From Prauserella shujinwangii (GTDB lineage: Bacteria > Actinomycetota > Actinomycetes > Mycobacteriales > Pseudonocardiaceae): a DNA stretch of 64,000 nt. The stretch covers positions 372,001 to 436,000 of the forward strand of contig NZ_PVNH01000002.1 in NCBI RefSeq assembly GCF_003001955.1, given 5' to 3'. How positions within the stretch are numbered: the stretch's first letter is position 1; the number at the start of each line of letters is the position of its first letter. A model generated the notes under the pieces. That model was given only the letters and a program-made list of their open reading frames with translations, was not told where the DNA came from and made no database searches. Positions 26,583-33,774 of this stretch are shown in pieces. A program made the translations under genes and the position numbers.

Positions 26583-27623
26583 GTGAGACCACGGAAAACC
26601 CGAAAAACACCGGAAACACCCGGAATTCCGCGCATTTCGTGGACATCGCCGACCCCGCGCACGGCCACCCGGCTCCTCTCCCTGTTCGTCGCGCTGCTCA
26701 CGGTGAGCGCCTGCTCGCTCTTCGCCTCCGACGCGCGGGACCCCACTCCGGCTCCCGAACAGGATTCGATCCGGGTCGGAGTGGGCAACGCCATAGCCAC
26801 CACGCCCCTGCGGCTCGCGGTGGAGCGGGGGATGTTCCGCGCGGCCGGACTCCGGGTCGACCTGGTGGACCTGGACAGTGAGGAGCGCGGCATCGAGCAG
26901 CTGGCCGCAGGCGAACTCGACGTCACGTTCGCCAGCGACGTCGCCCTGTTCACGGCGGCCGCGGCGGGTACGGCCATGCAGCTGCAGGGCGAGGCGCACA
27001 CCGCGGGCCGGAACACGATGGCGCTGGTCGCGCTGCCCGAGTCGGGGTACACCTCGCTGCTCGACCTCAGCTTCCCCACGATCGCGGTGGACAGCGTCGA
27101 CGGGCTGGGCACCCTGACCGCCGGTTCGGTGCTGGAGACGGCCGGGTTCGAGCGGGAGTCGATCGAGTTCCGGCAGTGGCCGATGCCGGACATGGTGGCG
27201 GCGCTCCGGCGGGGAGAGGCCGATGCGGCGTGGCTGGTCGAGCCGTACGTCACGCTGGCCCAGAAGGACTTCGGAGCCCGCGTGCTCGCCGACTGCGCCC
27301 GGGGCGCGACGCAGGATTTCCCGATGTCCGCGTACGCCGCGAACGCGTCGTTCGCCGAGGCGAACCCCCGCACGCTCGCCGTGTTCCGCGACGTGCTCAG
27401 CGCGGCGCAGCAGCGGGCGGCCGAACCCACCGTGATCCGCGAGGCGCTGCCCCGCTTCGCCGACATCGACCCGACCACGGCCTCGCTCGTGTCGCTCGGC
27501 ACGTACCCCACCTCGCTCAACGGTGTCCGGCTACAGCGGGTGGCCGACCTGATGCACAGCTCCGGGCTGCTGCGCAACCGGCTGGACGTGCAGTCGCTCC
27601 TCCCGAAGCCGCAACTGTCCTGA
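26583..27623 (+). CDS. Orphan NMT1-like substrate-binding lipoprotein
   Basis: 346 residues. The GTG at 26583 lies 9 nt after GGGGAGG and is preferred over GTGs at 26574 and 26577. A long positively charged N-terminus precedes a signal peptide ending in lipobox TVSAC. The mature sequence (TTPLRLAVERGMFRAAGLRVDLVDLDSEERGI) and the C-terminal VRLQRVADLM region match the binding protein at 19641-20663, so the two are paralogues. No permease or ATPase gene accompanies it and a terminator follows at once. It may share the first transporter or present ligand to the divergent NIT kinase. Confidence 0.82.
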   Translation: MRPRKTRKTPETPGIPRISWTSPTPRTATRLLSLFVALLTVSACSLFASDARDPTPAPEQDSIRVGVGNAIATTPLRLAVERGMFRAAGLRVDLVDLDSEERGIEQLAAGELDVTFASDVALFTAAAAGTAMQLQGEAHTAGRNTMALVALPESGYTSLLDLSFPTIAVDSVDGLGTLTAGSVLETAGFERESIEFRQWPMPDMVAALRRGEADAAWLVEPYVTLAQKDFGARVLADCARGATQDFPMSAYAANASFAEANPRTLAVFRDVLSAAQQRAAEPTVIREALPRFADIDPTTASLVSLGTYPTSLNGVRLQRVADLMHSSGLLRNRLDVQSLLPKPQLS

Positions 27624-27647
27624 GGGCGTGCCCCGGCACGACGCCGG

Positions 27648-27683
27648 GCCCCGCCCCGGTCCGGGAACCCACCGGGGCGGGGC
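27648..27683 (+). terminator. Terminator after the orphan binding-protein gene
   Basis: GCCCCGCCCCGGT (27648-27660) and ACCGGGGCGGGGC (27671-27683) form a perfect 13-bp stem with a 10-nt loop, 24 nt after the stop codon and 16 nt before the XPB start. Flanking CGTGCCCCGG may add a competing pairing. The stem ends close to the XPB ribosome-binding site AAGGAGGG. Confidence 0.8.
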
Positions 27684-27699
27684 ACGTATAAAGGAGGGC

Positions 27700-29337
27700 G
27701 TGACCCATGGCCCGTTGATCGTCCAGTCCGACAAGACCGTGCTGCTCGAGGTCGACCACGAGCAGGCGGAGGAGGCGCGGATCGCGATCGCGCCGTTCGC
27801 CGAGCTGGAGCGCGCGCCCGAGCACGTGCACACCTACCGCGTGACCCCGCTGGCGCTGTGGAACGCGCGCGCCGCAGGGCACGACGCCGAGCAGGTGGTC
27901 GACGCGCTCACCAGCCACTCGCGGTTCCCGGTTCCGCAGCCGCTGCTCATCGACGTCGTCGACACGATGAGCCGGTTCGGCAGGCTGCAGATCCACAACC
28001 ACCCGGCACACGGCCTGGTCATGTCCACCACCGATCGCGCGGTGCTCGAGGAGGTGCTGCGCAGCAAGAAGATCGCCCCGATGCTCGGCGCGCGCATCGA
28101 CGACGACACCGTGGGGGTGCACCCGTCCGAGCGCGGCAGGCTCAAGCAGGCCCTGCTCAAGGTCGGCTGGCCGGCCGAGGACCTGGCCGGTTACGTCGAC
28201 GGCGAGGCCCACCCGATGTCGCTGCACGAGGACGGCTGGGCACTGCGGGAGTACCAGCGGCAGGCGGCGGACGCGTTCTGGGCGGGCGGCTCCGGTGTCG
28301 TCGTGCTGCCCTGCGGCGCGGGCAAGACGCTGGTCGGCGCGGCCGCGATGGCCCGGGCGCAGGCCACCACGCTGATCCTGGTGACCAACACGGTCGCGGG
28401 CAGGCAGTGGAAGCGCGAGCTGGTCGCGCGCACGTCGCTGACCGAGGACGAGATCGGCGAGTACTCCGGGGAGAAGAAGGAGATCCGCCCGGTCACGATC
28501 GCGACCTACCAGGTCATCACCCGCAAGAGCAAGGGCGAGTACAAGCACCTGGAACTGTTCGACTCGCGGGACTGGGGTCTCGTCGTCTACGACGAGGTGC
28601 ACCTGCTGCCCGCGCCCGTGTTCCGGATGACCGCCGACCTGCAGTCCCGGCGCAGGCTCGGCCTCACCGCGACGCTGGTGCGCGAGGACGGCCGCGAGGG
28701 TGACGTGTTCTCGTTGATCGGCCCGAAGCGCTACGACGTGCCATGGCGGGACATCGAGGCGCAGGGCTGGATCGCGCCGGCCGAGTGCGTGGAGGTGCGG
28801 GTGACGCTGACGGACAACGAGCGGATCACCTACGCCACCGCCGAGGCCGAGGAGCGCTACCGGATCGCCGCCACGGCCGGGACCAAGACCCCGGTCATCA
28901 AGTCGATCGTCGAGAAGCACGCGGGCGAGCCCACGCTGATCATCGGCGCCTACCTGGAACAGCTCGACGAGCTCGGGGCGGAGCTGGACGCCCCGGTGAT
29001 CCAGGGTTCCACGCGGAACAAGGAGCGGGAGGCCCTGTTCGACGCGTTCCGCCGGGGCGAGGTGAGCACCCTGGTGGTCTCCAAGGTCGCCAACTTCTCG
29101 ATCGACCTACCGGAGGCGTCCGTGGCGATCCAGGTGTCGGGCACGTTCGGCTCGCGGCAGGAGGAGGCGCAGCGGCTGGGCCGGTTGCTGCGCCCGAAGG
29201 GCGACGGGCGGCAGGCGCACTTCTACTCCGTGGTCTCGCGCGACACGGTGGACACGGAGTACGCGGCGCACCGGCAGCGGTTCCTCGCCGAGCAGGGCTA
29301 CGCGTACCGGATCGTGGACGCCGACGCGTTCCGCTGA
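27700..29337 (+). CDS. DNA repair helicase XPB
   Basis: 545 residues, the usual length for bacterial XPB. The GTG start gives VTHGPLIVQSDKTVLLEVDH, the family N-terminus; AAGGAGGG precedes it closely. Superfamily 2 motifs are complete: LREYQRQAADAF, Walker A PCGAGKT (about residue 205), DEVH box (about residue 298), LGLTATLVRED, and motif VI QEEAQRLGRLLRPKG; the RED motif of XPB is in LVREDGRE. It is a 3'-5' ATP-dependent helicase/translocase for DNA repair. It would normally neighbour the helicase-associated gene, which here is 14.6 kb upstream. Confidence 0.93.
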   Translation: MTHGPLIVQSDKTVLLEVDHEQAEEARIAIAPFAELERAPEHVHTYRVTPLALWNARAAGHDAEQVVDALTSHSRFPVPQPLLIDVVDTMSRFGRLQIHNHPAHGLVMSTTDRAVLEEVLRSKKIAPMLGARIDDDTVGVHPSERGRLKQALLKVGWPAEDLAGYVDGEAHPMSLHEDGWALREYQRQAADAFWAGGSGVVVLPCGAGKTLVGAAAMARAQATTLILVTNTVAGRQWKRELVARTSLTEDEIGEYSGEKKEIRPVTIATYQVITRKSKGEYKHLELFDSRDWGLVVYDEVHLLPAPVFRMTADLQSRRRLGLTATLVREDGREGDVFSLIGPKRYDVPWRDIEAQGWIAPAECVEVRVTLTDNERITYATAEAEERYRIAATAGTKTPVIKSIVEKHAGEPTLIIGAYLEQLDELGAELDAPVIQGSTRNKEREALFDAFRRGEVSTLVVSKVANFSIDLPEASVAIQVSGTFGSRQEEAQRLGRLLRPKGDGRQAHFYSVVSRDTVDTEYAAHRQRFLAEQGYAYRIVDADAFR

Positions 29338-29392
29338 GCCCAGCACCCCGGACCGCGTGCCCGCCCGGCCGTCCCGGGCCCGGCCTGCGCAC

Positions 29393-29411
29393 GCCGCCGT
29401 AGTGCGGCGGC
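29393..29411 (+). terminator. Possible terminator of XPB
   Basis: GCCGCC (29393-29398), a 7-nt loop, and GGCGGC (29406-29411), followed by GACTTCCCTCCCCT. It is the only compact hairpin between XPB and the damage-type promoter downstream. The stem is short. Confidence 0.4.
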
Positions 29412-29476
29412 GACTTCCCTCCCCTGCCTCACTCACCCGGGTGATTCCGCCGCGGCGATCTCTCGGGCGCCCCGAA

Positions 29477-29503
29477 CTGTCGGACCTTCGAACTAGTGTT
29501 CGA
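29477..29503 (+). promoter_or_regulatory. DNA-damage promoter: LexA box overlapped by a PafBC-type element
   Basis: TCGAACTAGTGTTCGA (29488-29503) is a perfect actinobacterial SOS box (TCGAACNNNNGTTCGA). Overlapping it, CTGTCGGAC (29477-29485), exactly 8 nt, then TAGTGT (29494-29499) fits the RecA-independent (PafBC / RecA-NDp) promoter pattern tTGTCRGtg-N8-TANNNT except for the last TG. The -10 therefore lies inside the LexA box. Transcription would start about 36 nt before the DUF4253 ATG at 29543. Confidence 0.8.
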
Positions 29504-29542
29504 ATCCACCAGTCCAGGTCCGTACGGAAAGGGGTACCCCCG

Positions 29543-30301
29543 ATGACCGTCGTCCCGCTCCACCCCCACCAGCCGGCGCCCGAGCTCACGCTGCCGCCCG
29601 GGCGCTGGCACGGCAGGCTGTGGGTGTCCGACGAGCCGCTGACGCGTCCCGAGCTCTACCTCGCCTGCGTGGCCGCCCACGACCGGACCGGCATGTGGCC
29701 GTTGCTGGTCCATCGCGACGTGCGCTTCGAAGCCCGGGGCGAGGACTGGATCGACGACCGGGGCTGGCTGCCGCCCGCGGCGGAGACCGTGGGCGCGTTC
29801 GACCCGGCGGCGGTCCTCGCGAGCTGGTGGGAGCGGCCGTGCTGCGACGGTTCGTGCCTGCACCCGTTCGGCGCGGAGTTCCCCGGGTTGGCGCGGAAGT
29901 CGAACGGCCGTGCCGATCCGCTCGCGGAGGCGGGCAACACCGGCTCGATCATCGCCTCGCACGGTGAGAGCAGGCTCGCTCTGGCGGAGGCGGCACGGCC
30001 CGCCGACGTGCCCGCGGTACTCGGCTGGCACGGCATGGCGCGCGTGACCGGCCAGCCCGCCGCCGTCTCCGCCGTGCTGCGCAGCTGGGAGGACCGGTTC
30101 GGCGCGGTACTGATCTCGCTCGGGTTCGACACGCTGGAGCTGTCGGTCGCCGCACCACCCAAGACCCGGGAACGGTCGCTGGCGGTCGCGGCGGAGCACC
30201 GCGCGTTCTGCCTCGCCAACTTCGTCGGCCAACCGGGCACGATGCGCGAGTTCGCCGCAGGATTGACGGGGAGGCGGCTGTGGCAGTTCTGGTGGGACTG
30301 A
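29543..30301 (+). CDS. DUF4253 protein under a DNA-damage promoter
   Basis: 252 residues, ATG at 29543; a weak site (GGAAAGGGG) lies 8-15 nt upstream. The C-terminal half matches my recollection of DUF4253 (VPAVLGWHGM... SAVLRSWEDRFGAVLISLGFDTLELSVA... AEHRAFCLANFVGQ), a domain of unknown function found singly in many actinomycetes. No signal peptide or membrane span; it is probably cytosolic. A cysteine-rich patch PCCDGSCLHPF near residue 110 is notable. The promoter carries LexA and PafBC-type elements, so the gene should be induced by DNA damage. The DUF72 gene follows 27 nt later and is probably cotranscribed. Confidence 0.75.
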   Translation: MTVVPLHPHQPAPELTLPPGRWHGRLWVSDEPLTRPELYLACVAAHDRTGMWPLLVHRDVRFEARGEDWIDDRGWLPPAAETVGAFDPAAVLASWWERPCCDGSCLHPFGAEFPGLARKSNGRADPLAEAGNTGSIIASHGESRLALAEAARPADVPAVLGWHGMARVTGQPAAVSAVLRSWEDRFGAVLISLGFDTLELSVAAPPKTRERSLAVAAEHRAFCLANFVGQPGTMREFAAGLTGRRLWQFWWD

Positions 30302-30328
30302 CCGTGGGGAAGGAGGCGTGTTCCGCCC

Positions 30329-31228
30329 GTGGCACGCGAGATCCGGATCGGCACGTCGGGCTGGTTGTACCCGCCGTGGCGCGGCACCTTCTACCCGAAG
30401 GGCCTCCCGCATCGCCTGGAGCTGGCCTACCTTGCCCAGCGCGTAGGCACCGTGGAGATCAACGGATCCTTCTACTCGCTGCAACGGCCGGAACGCTACG
30501 CCCGCTGGTTCGAGCAGACGCCCGACGACTTCCTGTTCTCGGTGAAGGGTGGCCGCTTCATCACGCACATGAAGCAGTTGCGCGACGTCGAGACGGCGCT
30601 GGCGAACTTCCTCGCCTCCGGGGTGCTCGCGCTGGGCCACAAACTCGGGCCGCTGCTGTGGCAGCTGCCGCCGAGGCTGGCCTACGACCCGGGCCGGCTG
30701 AGCGACTTCTTCCGGCTGTTGCCGCGCAGCACCGGGGCCGCGGCCACGCTCGCGGCCAAGCACGACGAGAAGCTGAAATGCGAGGCGTACCTGGACGTGG
30801 CCGAGGACCGGCCGCTGCGGCACGCTCTGGAAGTGCGGCACCCGAGCTTCGCGGTTCCCGAGTTCGTCGAACTCCTGCGGGAACACGACGTCGCGCTCGT
30901 CGTGGCGGACACCGCGGGTACCTGGCCGTATCTGGAGGACGTGACCTCCGACCTGGTCTACGTGCGGCTCCACGGCGACATCGAGCTGTACGCGAGCGGG
31001 TACACCCGGTCGGCGCTGCACACGTGGGCCTCGCGGATCAGCGCGTGGCACGCGGGAGAGAGCCCCCGCACCGAGCACACGGTCGCGGGTCCGGCCGAAC
31101 ACCGGCGGCGCGACGTGCTCGTCTACTTCGACAACGACATAAAGGTGAAGGCGCCCGGCGACGCCATGACGCTGGCCGGGATGCTCGGCCTGCGCACGGC
31201 ATCACCGGACGCCGGGCCGCTCGGCTGA
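30329..31228 (+). CDS. DUF72 (YecE-like) TIM-barrel protein
   Basis: 299 residues from a GTG, with GGAAGGAGG upstream. The DUF72 signature is clear: IRIGTSGWLYPPWRGTFYPKGLP at the start, VEINGSFYSLQRPERYARWFEQTPDDFLFSVKG, then LEVRHPSF and VYVRLHGD, and near the end VYFDNDIKVKAPGDA. The fold is a TIM barrel, proposed to act on nucleic acids or to bind an Fe-S cluster in relatives; the function is not established. It is downstream of the damage-responsive DUF4253 gene and probably in the same transcript. Confidence 0.85.
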   Translation: MAREIRIGTSGWLYPPWRGTFYPKGLPHRLELAYLAQRVGTVEINGSFYSLQRPERYARWFEQTPDDFLFSVKGGRFITHMKQLRDVETALANFLASGVLALGHKLGPLLWQLPPRLAYDPGRLSDFFRLLPRSTGAAATLAAKHDEKLKCEAYLDVAEDRPLRHALEVRHPSFAVPEFVELLREHDVALVVADTAGTWPYLEDVTSDLVYVRLHGDIELYASGYTRSALHTWASRISAWHAGESPRTEHTVAGPAEHRRRDVLVYFDNDIKVKAPGDAMTLAGMLGLRTASPDAGPLG

Positions 31229-31253
31229 ACCGGCCGCGCCGGATCGGCTCCGA

Positions 31254-31832
31254 TCAGGCGCTGGCGGCCTGCTTGGCGTGCCTGCCCTCGCTGATCTCCT
31301 CGACCAGCTTGTCGCAGAAGGCGGGCAGGTCGTTCGGGTTACGGCTGGAGACCAGACCGCTGTCCACCACGACCTCCTCGTCGACCCACTCGGCACCGGC
31401 GTTGCGGAGGTCCGTCTGCAGGCTCGGGAAGGAGGTGATCCTGCGCCCCCGCACCACGTCGGCCTCGATGAGCGTCCACGGACCGTGGCAGATCACGGCC
31501 ACCGGCTTCTGCTTGGAGAAGAACTCGCCGACGAAACGCACCGCGTTGGGGTCCTGGCGCAGAAAGTCCGGATTGGCCACACCGCCGGGCAGCACGAGCC
31601 CGTCGTAGTCGTCCACCGACGCGTCGGTGACCACCTTGTCGACGGTGAACGTGTCACCCTTGTCCAGGTGGTTGAACGCCTGGATGCTCCCCGGCTTGGT
31701 GGAAATCAGCTCCGGCTGACCCCCGGCCTCCTGCACGGCCTGCCACGGCCGAGTCAGCTCGACCTGCTCCGTTCCCTCCGGCGCGACCACGAAGGCGACC
31801 CGGCGACCAGCGAGCTTGTCGGCCACGTTCAT
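31254..31832 (-). CDS. DJ-1/PfpI family protein
   Basis: 192 residues from ATG 31832; the GTG at 31826 has better spacing (8 nt) from GGAG and may be the true start. PfpI-type features: RRVAFVVAPEGTEQVELTRPW, DGLVLPGGVANPDFLRQ with the conserved Gly-Gly, and the nucleophile elbow VAVICHGPWTLIEA with Cys followed by His. Such proteins are small glutamine-amidotransferase-fold enzymes acting as deglycases, glyoxalase III or stress proteins rather than classical proteases. It is convergent with the DUF72 gene and divergent from the IclR regulator. Confidence 0.88.
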   Translation of the reverse strand: MNVADKLAGRRVAFVVAPEGTEQVELTRPWQAVQEAGGQPELISTKPGSIQAFNHLDKGDTFTVDKVVTDASVDDYDGLVLPGGVANPDFLRQDPNAVRFVGEFFSKQKPVAVICHGPWTLIEADVVRGRRITSFPSLQTDLRNAGAEWVDEEVVVDSGLVSSRNPNDLPAFCDKLVEEISEGRHAKQAASA

Positions 31833-31971
31833 CACTCCTCTCACACAAGGCTTCTGCTTGCGTGTACCCGGACAGTGACCGCATCGAAACCTGCGGCACA
31901 TCCGGCACGGGCGCACCGCTAGCATGTGCGGTTCACGCGGTGCCGCGTCGCCAGGGGAGGGCAGGACGGGA

Positions 31972-32769
31972 ATGCCGGAAGCGACCACCAACGGCAGGCA
32001 GGCCTTCGGCCCGCATTTCGTGCAGTCGGTGGCCCGGGCGCTGGCGGTGATCCGCTCGTTCAGCGACCGACGGCCCACGCTCACCCTCAGCGAGGCCGCG
32101 CAGGAGACCGGGCTCGACCGCGCCACGGCGCGGCGGCTGCTGCTGACCCTGGCCGATCTCGGTTACGTGCGCACCGACGGGCGGCACTTCGAGCTCACCC
32201 CGCGGACGCTCGAGCTCGGCTATGCGTACCTGTCCAGCCTGTCGCTACCCGAGATCGCGCGACCGCACCTGCGGGAGCTCTCGCGACGGCTGAACGAGAC
32301 CGCGACGCTGACGGTGCTCGATGGCGACGAGATCGTCTACGTAGGACTGGTCGCCAGCACGCGGCTCGCGGCGGTCCAGATCAGCCTCGGAACCCGGTTC
32401 GCGGCCTACGCCACCTCGATGGGCCGCGTGCTGCTCGCCGGGCTGCCGGACGACGAGCTCGAGAAGCGCGTCGCGAACCTGCGCCTGGAGCCGCGCACCG
32501 AGCGCACGGTGCGCACCCCCGAGGAGCTGCGGGCCGAGCTGTACCGGATCCGGGAGCAGGGCTGGGCGCTCGTGGACGGCGAGCTGGAGACCGAGCTGCG
32601 TGGTGCGGCCGCGCCGGTCCGGGACCGCTCCGGGGAGGTGGTGGCCGCGGTCAACGTGTCCGTGCACGCCGACCGGATCGCACCCGACACCGTGGCCGCC
32701 GAGTACGTCCCGGAGATCCTGCGAACGGTCGGCCTGATCGAGCGTGACCTGGCCGGAGCGGCGGGTTGA
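31972..32769 (+). CDS. IclR-family regulator (PcaR/PobR-like)
   Basis: 265 residues, ATG at 31972. N-terminal winged helix-turn-helix at about residues 15-75 (FVQSVARALAVIRSF, TLSEAAQETGLDRATARRLLLTLADLGYV) and a C-terminal IclR effector domain (ATLTVLDGDEIVYVGLVAS, YATSMGRVLLAGLPDDEL, EQGWALVDGELETELRGAAAPVRD). FVQSVARALAVI resembles the protocatechuate/beta-ketoadipate regulators, but no aromatic catabolic genes are here, so the effector is unknown. menC starts 26 nt after its stop. Confidence 0.9.
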   Translation: MPEATTNGRQAFGPHFVQSVARALAVIRSFSDRRPTLTLSEAAQETGLDRATARRLLLTLADLGYVRTDGRHFELTPRTLELGYAYLSSLSLPEIARPHLRELSRRLNETATLTVLDGDEIVYVGLVASTRLAAVQISLGTRFAAYATSMGRVLLAGLPDDELEKRVANLRLEPRTERTVRTPEELRAELYRIREQGWALVDGELETELRGAAAPVRDRSGEVVAAVNVSVHADRIAPDTVAAEYVPEILRTVGLIERDLAGAAG

Positions 32770-32794
32770 GGCCCGCCGGAGGCACAATCGCGGA

Positions 32795-33757
32795 GTGACC
32801 GACCACCACGTCTACGCCCTCCCGCTCCGCACGCGGTTCCGGGGGGTCACGGTCCGCGAGGGTGTACTGCTGCGCGGAGCGGCGGGCTGGGGCGAGTTCT
32901 GCCCGTTCGCCGACTACTCCGACGCCGAGTGTGTCCCGTGGCTCGCCGCCGCCCTGGAGGCGAGCGAGCACGGCTGGCCTGCCCCGGTCCGGGACCGGGT
33001 GGAGGTCAACACCACCGTCCCGGTGGTGCCGCCGGACCGGGCGCGGGCCATGGTCGCGGCCTCGGGCTGCCGCACCGCCAAGGTGAAGGTCGCCGACCCG
33101 CGCTCGTCGCTGCGGGACGACTGCGAGCGGGTCGCCGCGGTGCGGGACGCGCTCGGCCCCTCGGGGGCCGTCCGGGTCGACGCCAACGCGGCGTGGGACG
33201 TCGACACGGCGGTGACGGCCATCGCCGAACTCGACCGAGCCGCGGGCGGGCTCGAATACGTGGAGCAGCCGTGTCCCTCGGTGGCGGACCTGGCCGCCGT
33301 GCGCCGCAAGGTGGACGTCCGCATCGCGGCGGACGAGTCGATCCGCCGTGCCGAGGACCCGCTGCGGGTCGCGGTCGCCGGAGCGGCCGACGTCGCCGTG
33401 CTGAAGGTCGCGCCCCTCGGCGGGGTGCGGCGCGCGCTGGCGGTCGCCGAGGCGGCGGGCCTGCCGTGCGTGGTGTCGTCCGCCGTCGAGAGCAGTGTCG
33501 GCCTCGCGGCGGGGCTCGCGCTCGCGGGAGCCCTGCCCTCGCTCGACTTCGCGTGCGGACTGGGCACGATCTCCCTGCTGTCCGGCGATGTCACCACCGG
33601 CTCGTTGTCCGCCGTGGACGGTTACCTGCCCGTGCCGCCGCGGGCGCCGGAGCCCGATCTCGCGGCGGACGTGGCCGCGGGACCGGACACGGCCGCCCGC
33701 TGGCTCGGCCGGCTGGCCAGGGTGCGGTCGCTGGCGGGCGGGCCGCCCGGCCACTGA
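32795..33757 (+). CDS. menC: o-Succinylbenzoate synthase MenC
   Basis: 320 residues from a GTG; GGAGG lies 12 nt upstream. An enolase-superfamily enzyme: the catalytic lysine motif TAKVKV (about residues 90-95), metal ligands in VRVDANAAWD, LEYVEQPCP and ADESI, and the second catalytic lysine in VAVLKVAPLGG. The short length and YALPLRTRFRGV start match actinobacterial MenC, which dehydrates SHCHC to o-succinylbenzoate in menaquinone synthesis. Other men genes are not in the window. It may be cotranscribed with the IclR gene. Confidence 0.88.
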   Translation: MTDHHVYALPLRTRFRGVTVREGVLLRGAAGWGEFCPFADYSDAECVPWLAAALEASEHGWPAPVRDRVEVNTTVPVVPPDRARAMVAASGCRTAKVKVADPRSSLRDDCERVAAVRDALGPSGAVRVDANAAWDVDTAVTAIAELDRAAGGLEYVEQPCPSVADLAAVRRKVDVRIAADESIRRAEDPLRVAVAGAADVAVLKVAPLGGVRRALAVAEAAGLPCVVSSAVESSVGLAAGLALAGALPSLDFACGLGTISLLSGDVTTGSLSAVDGYLPVPPRAPEPDLAADVAAGPDTAARWLGRLARVRSLAGGPPGH

Positions 33758-33774
33758 CCGGGTGGCCCGGCGAG

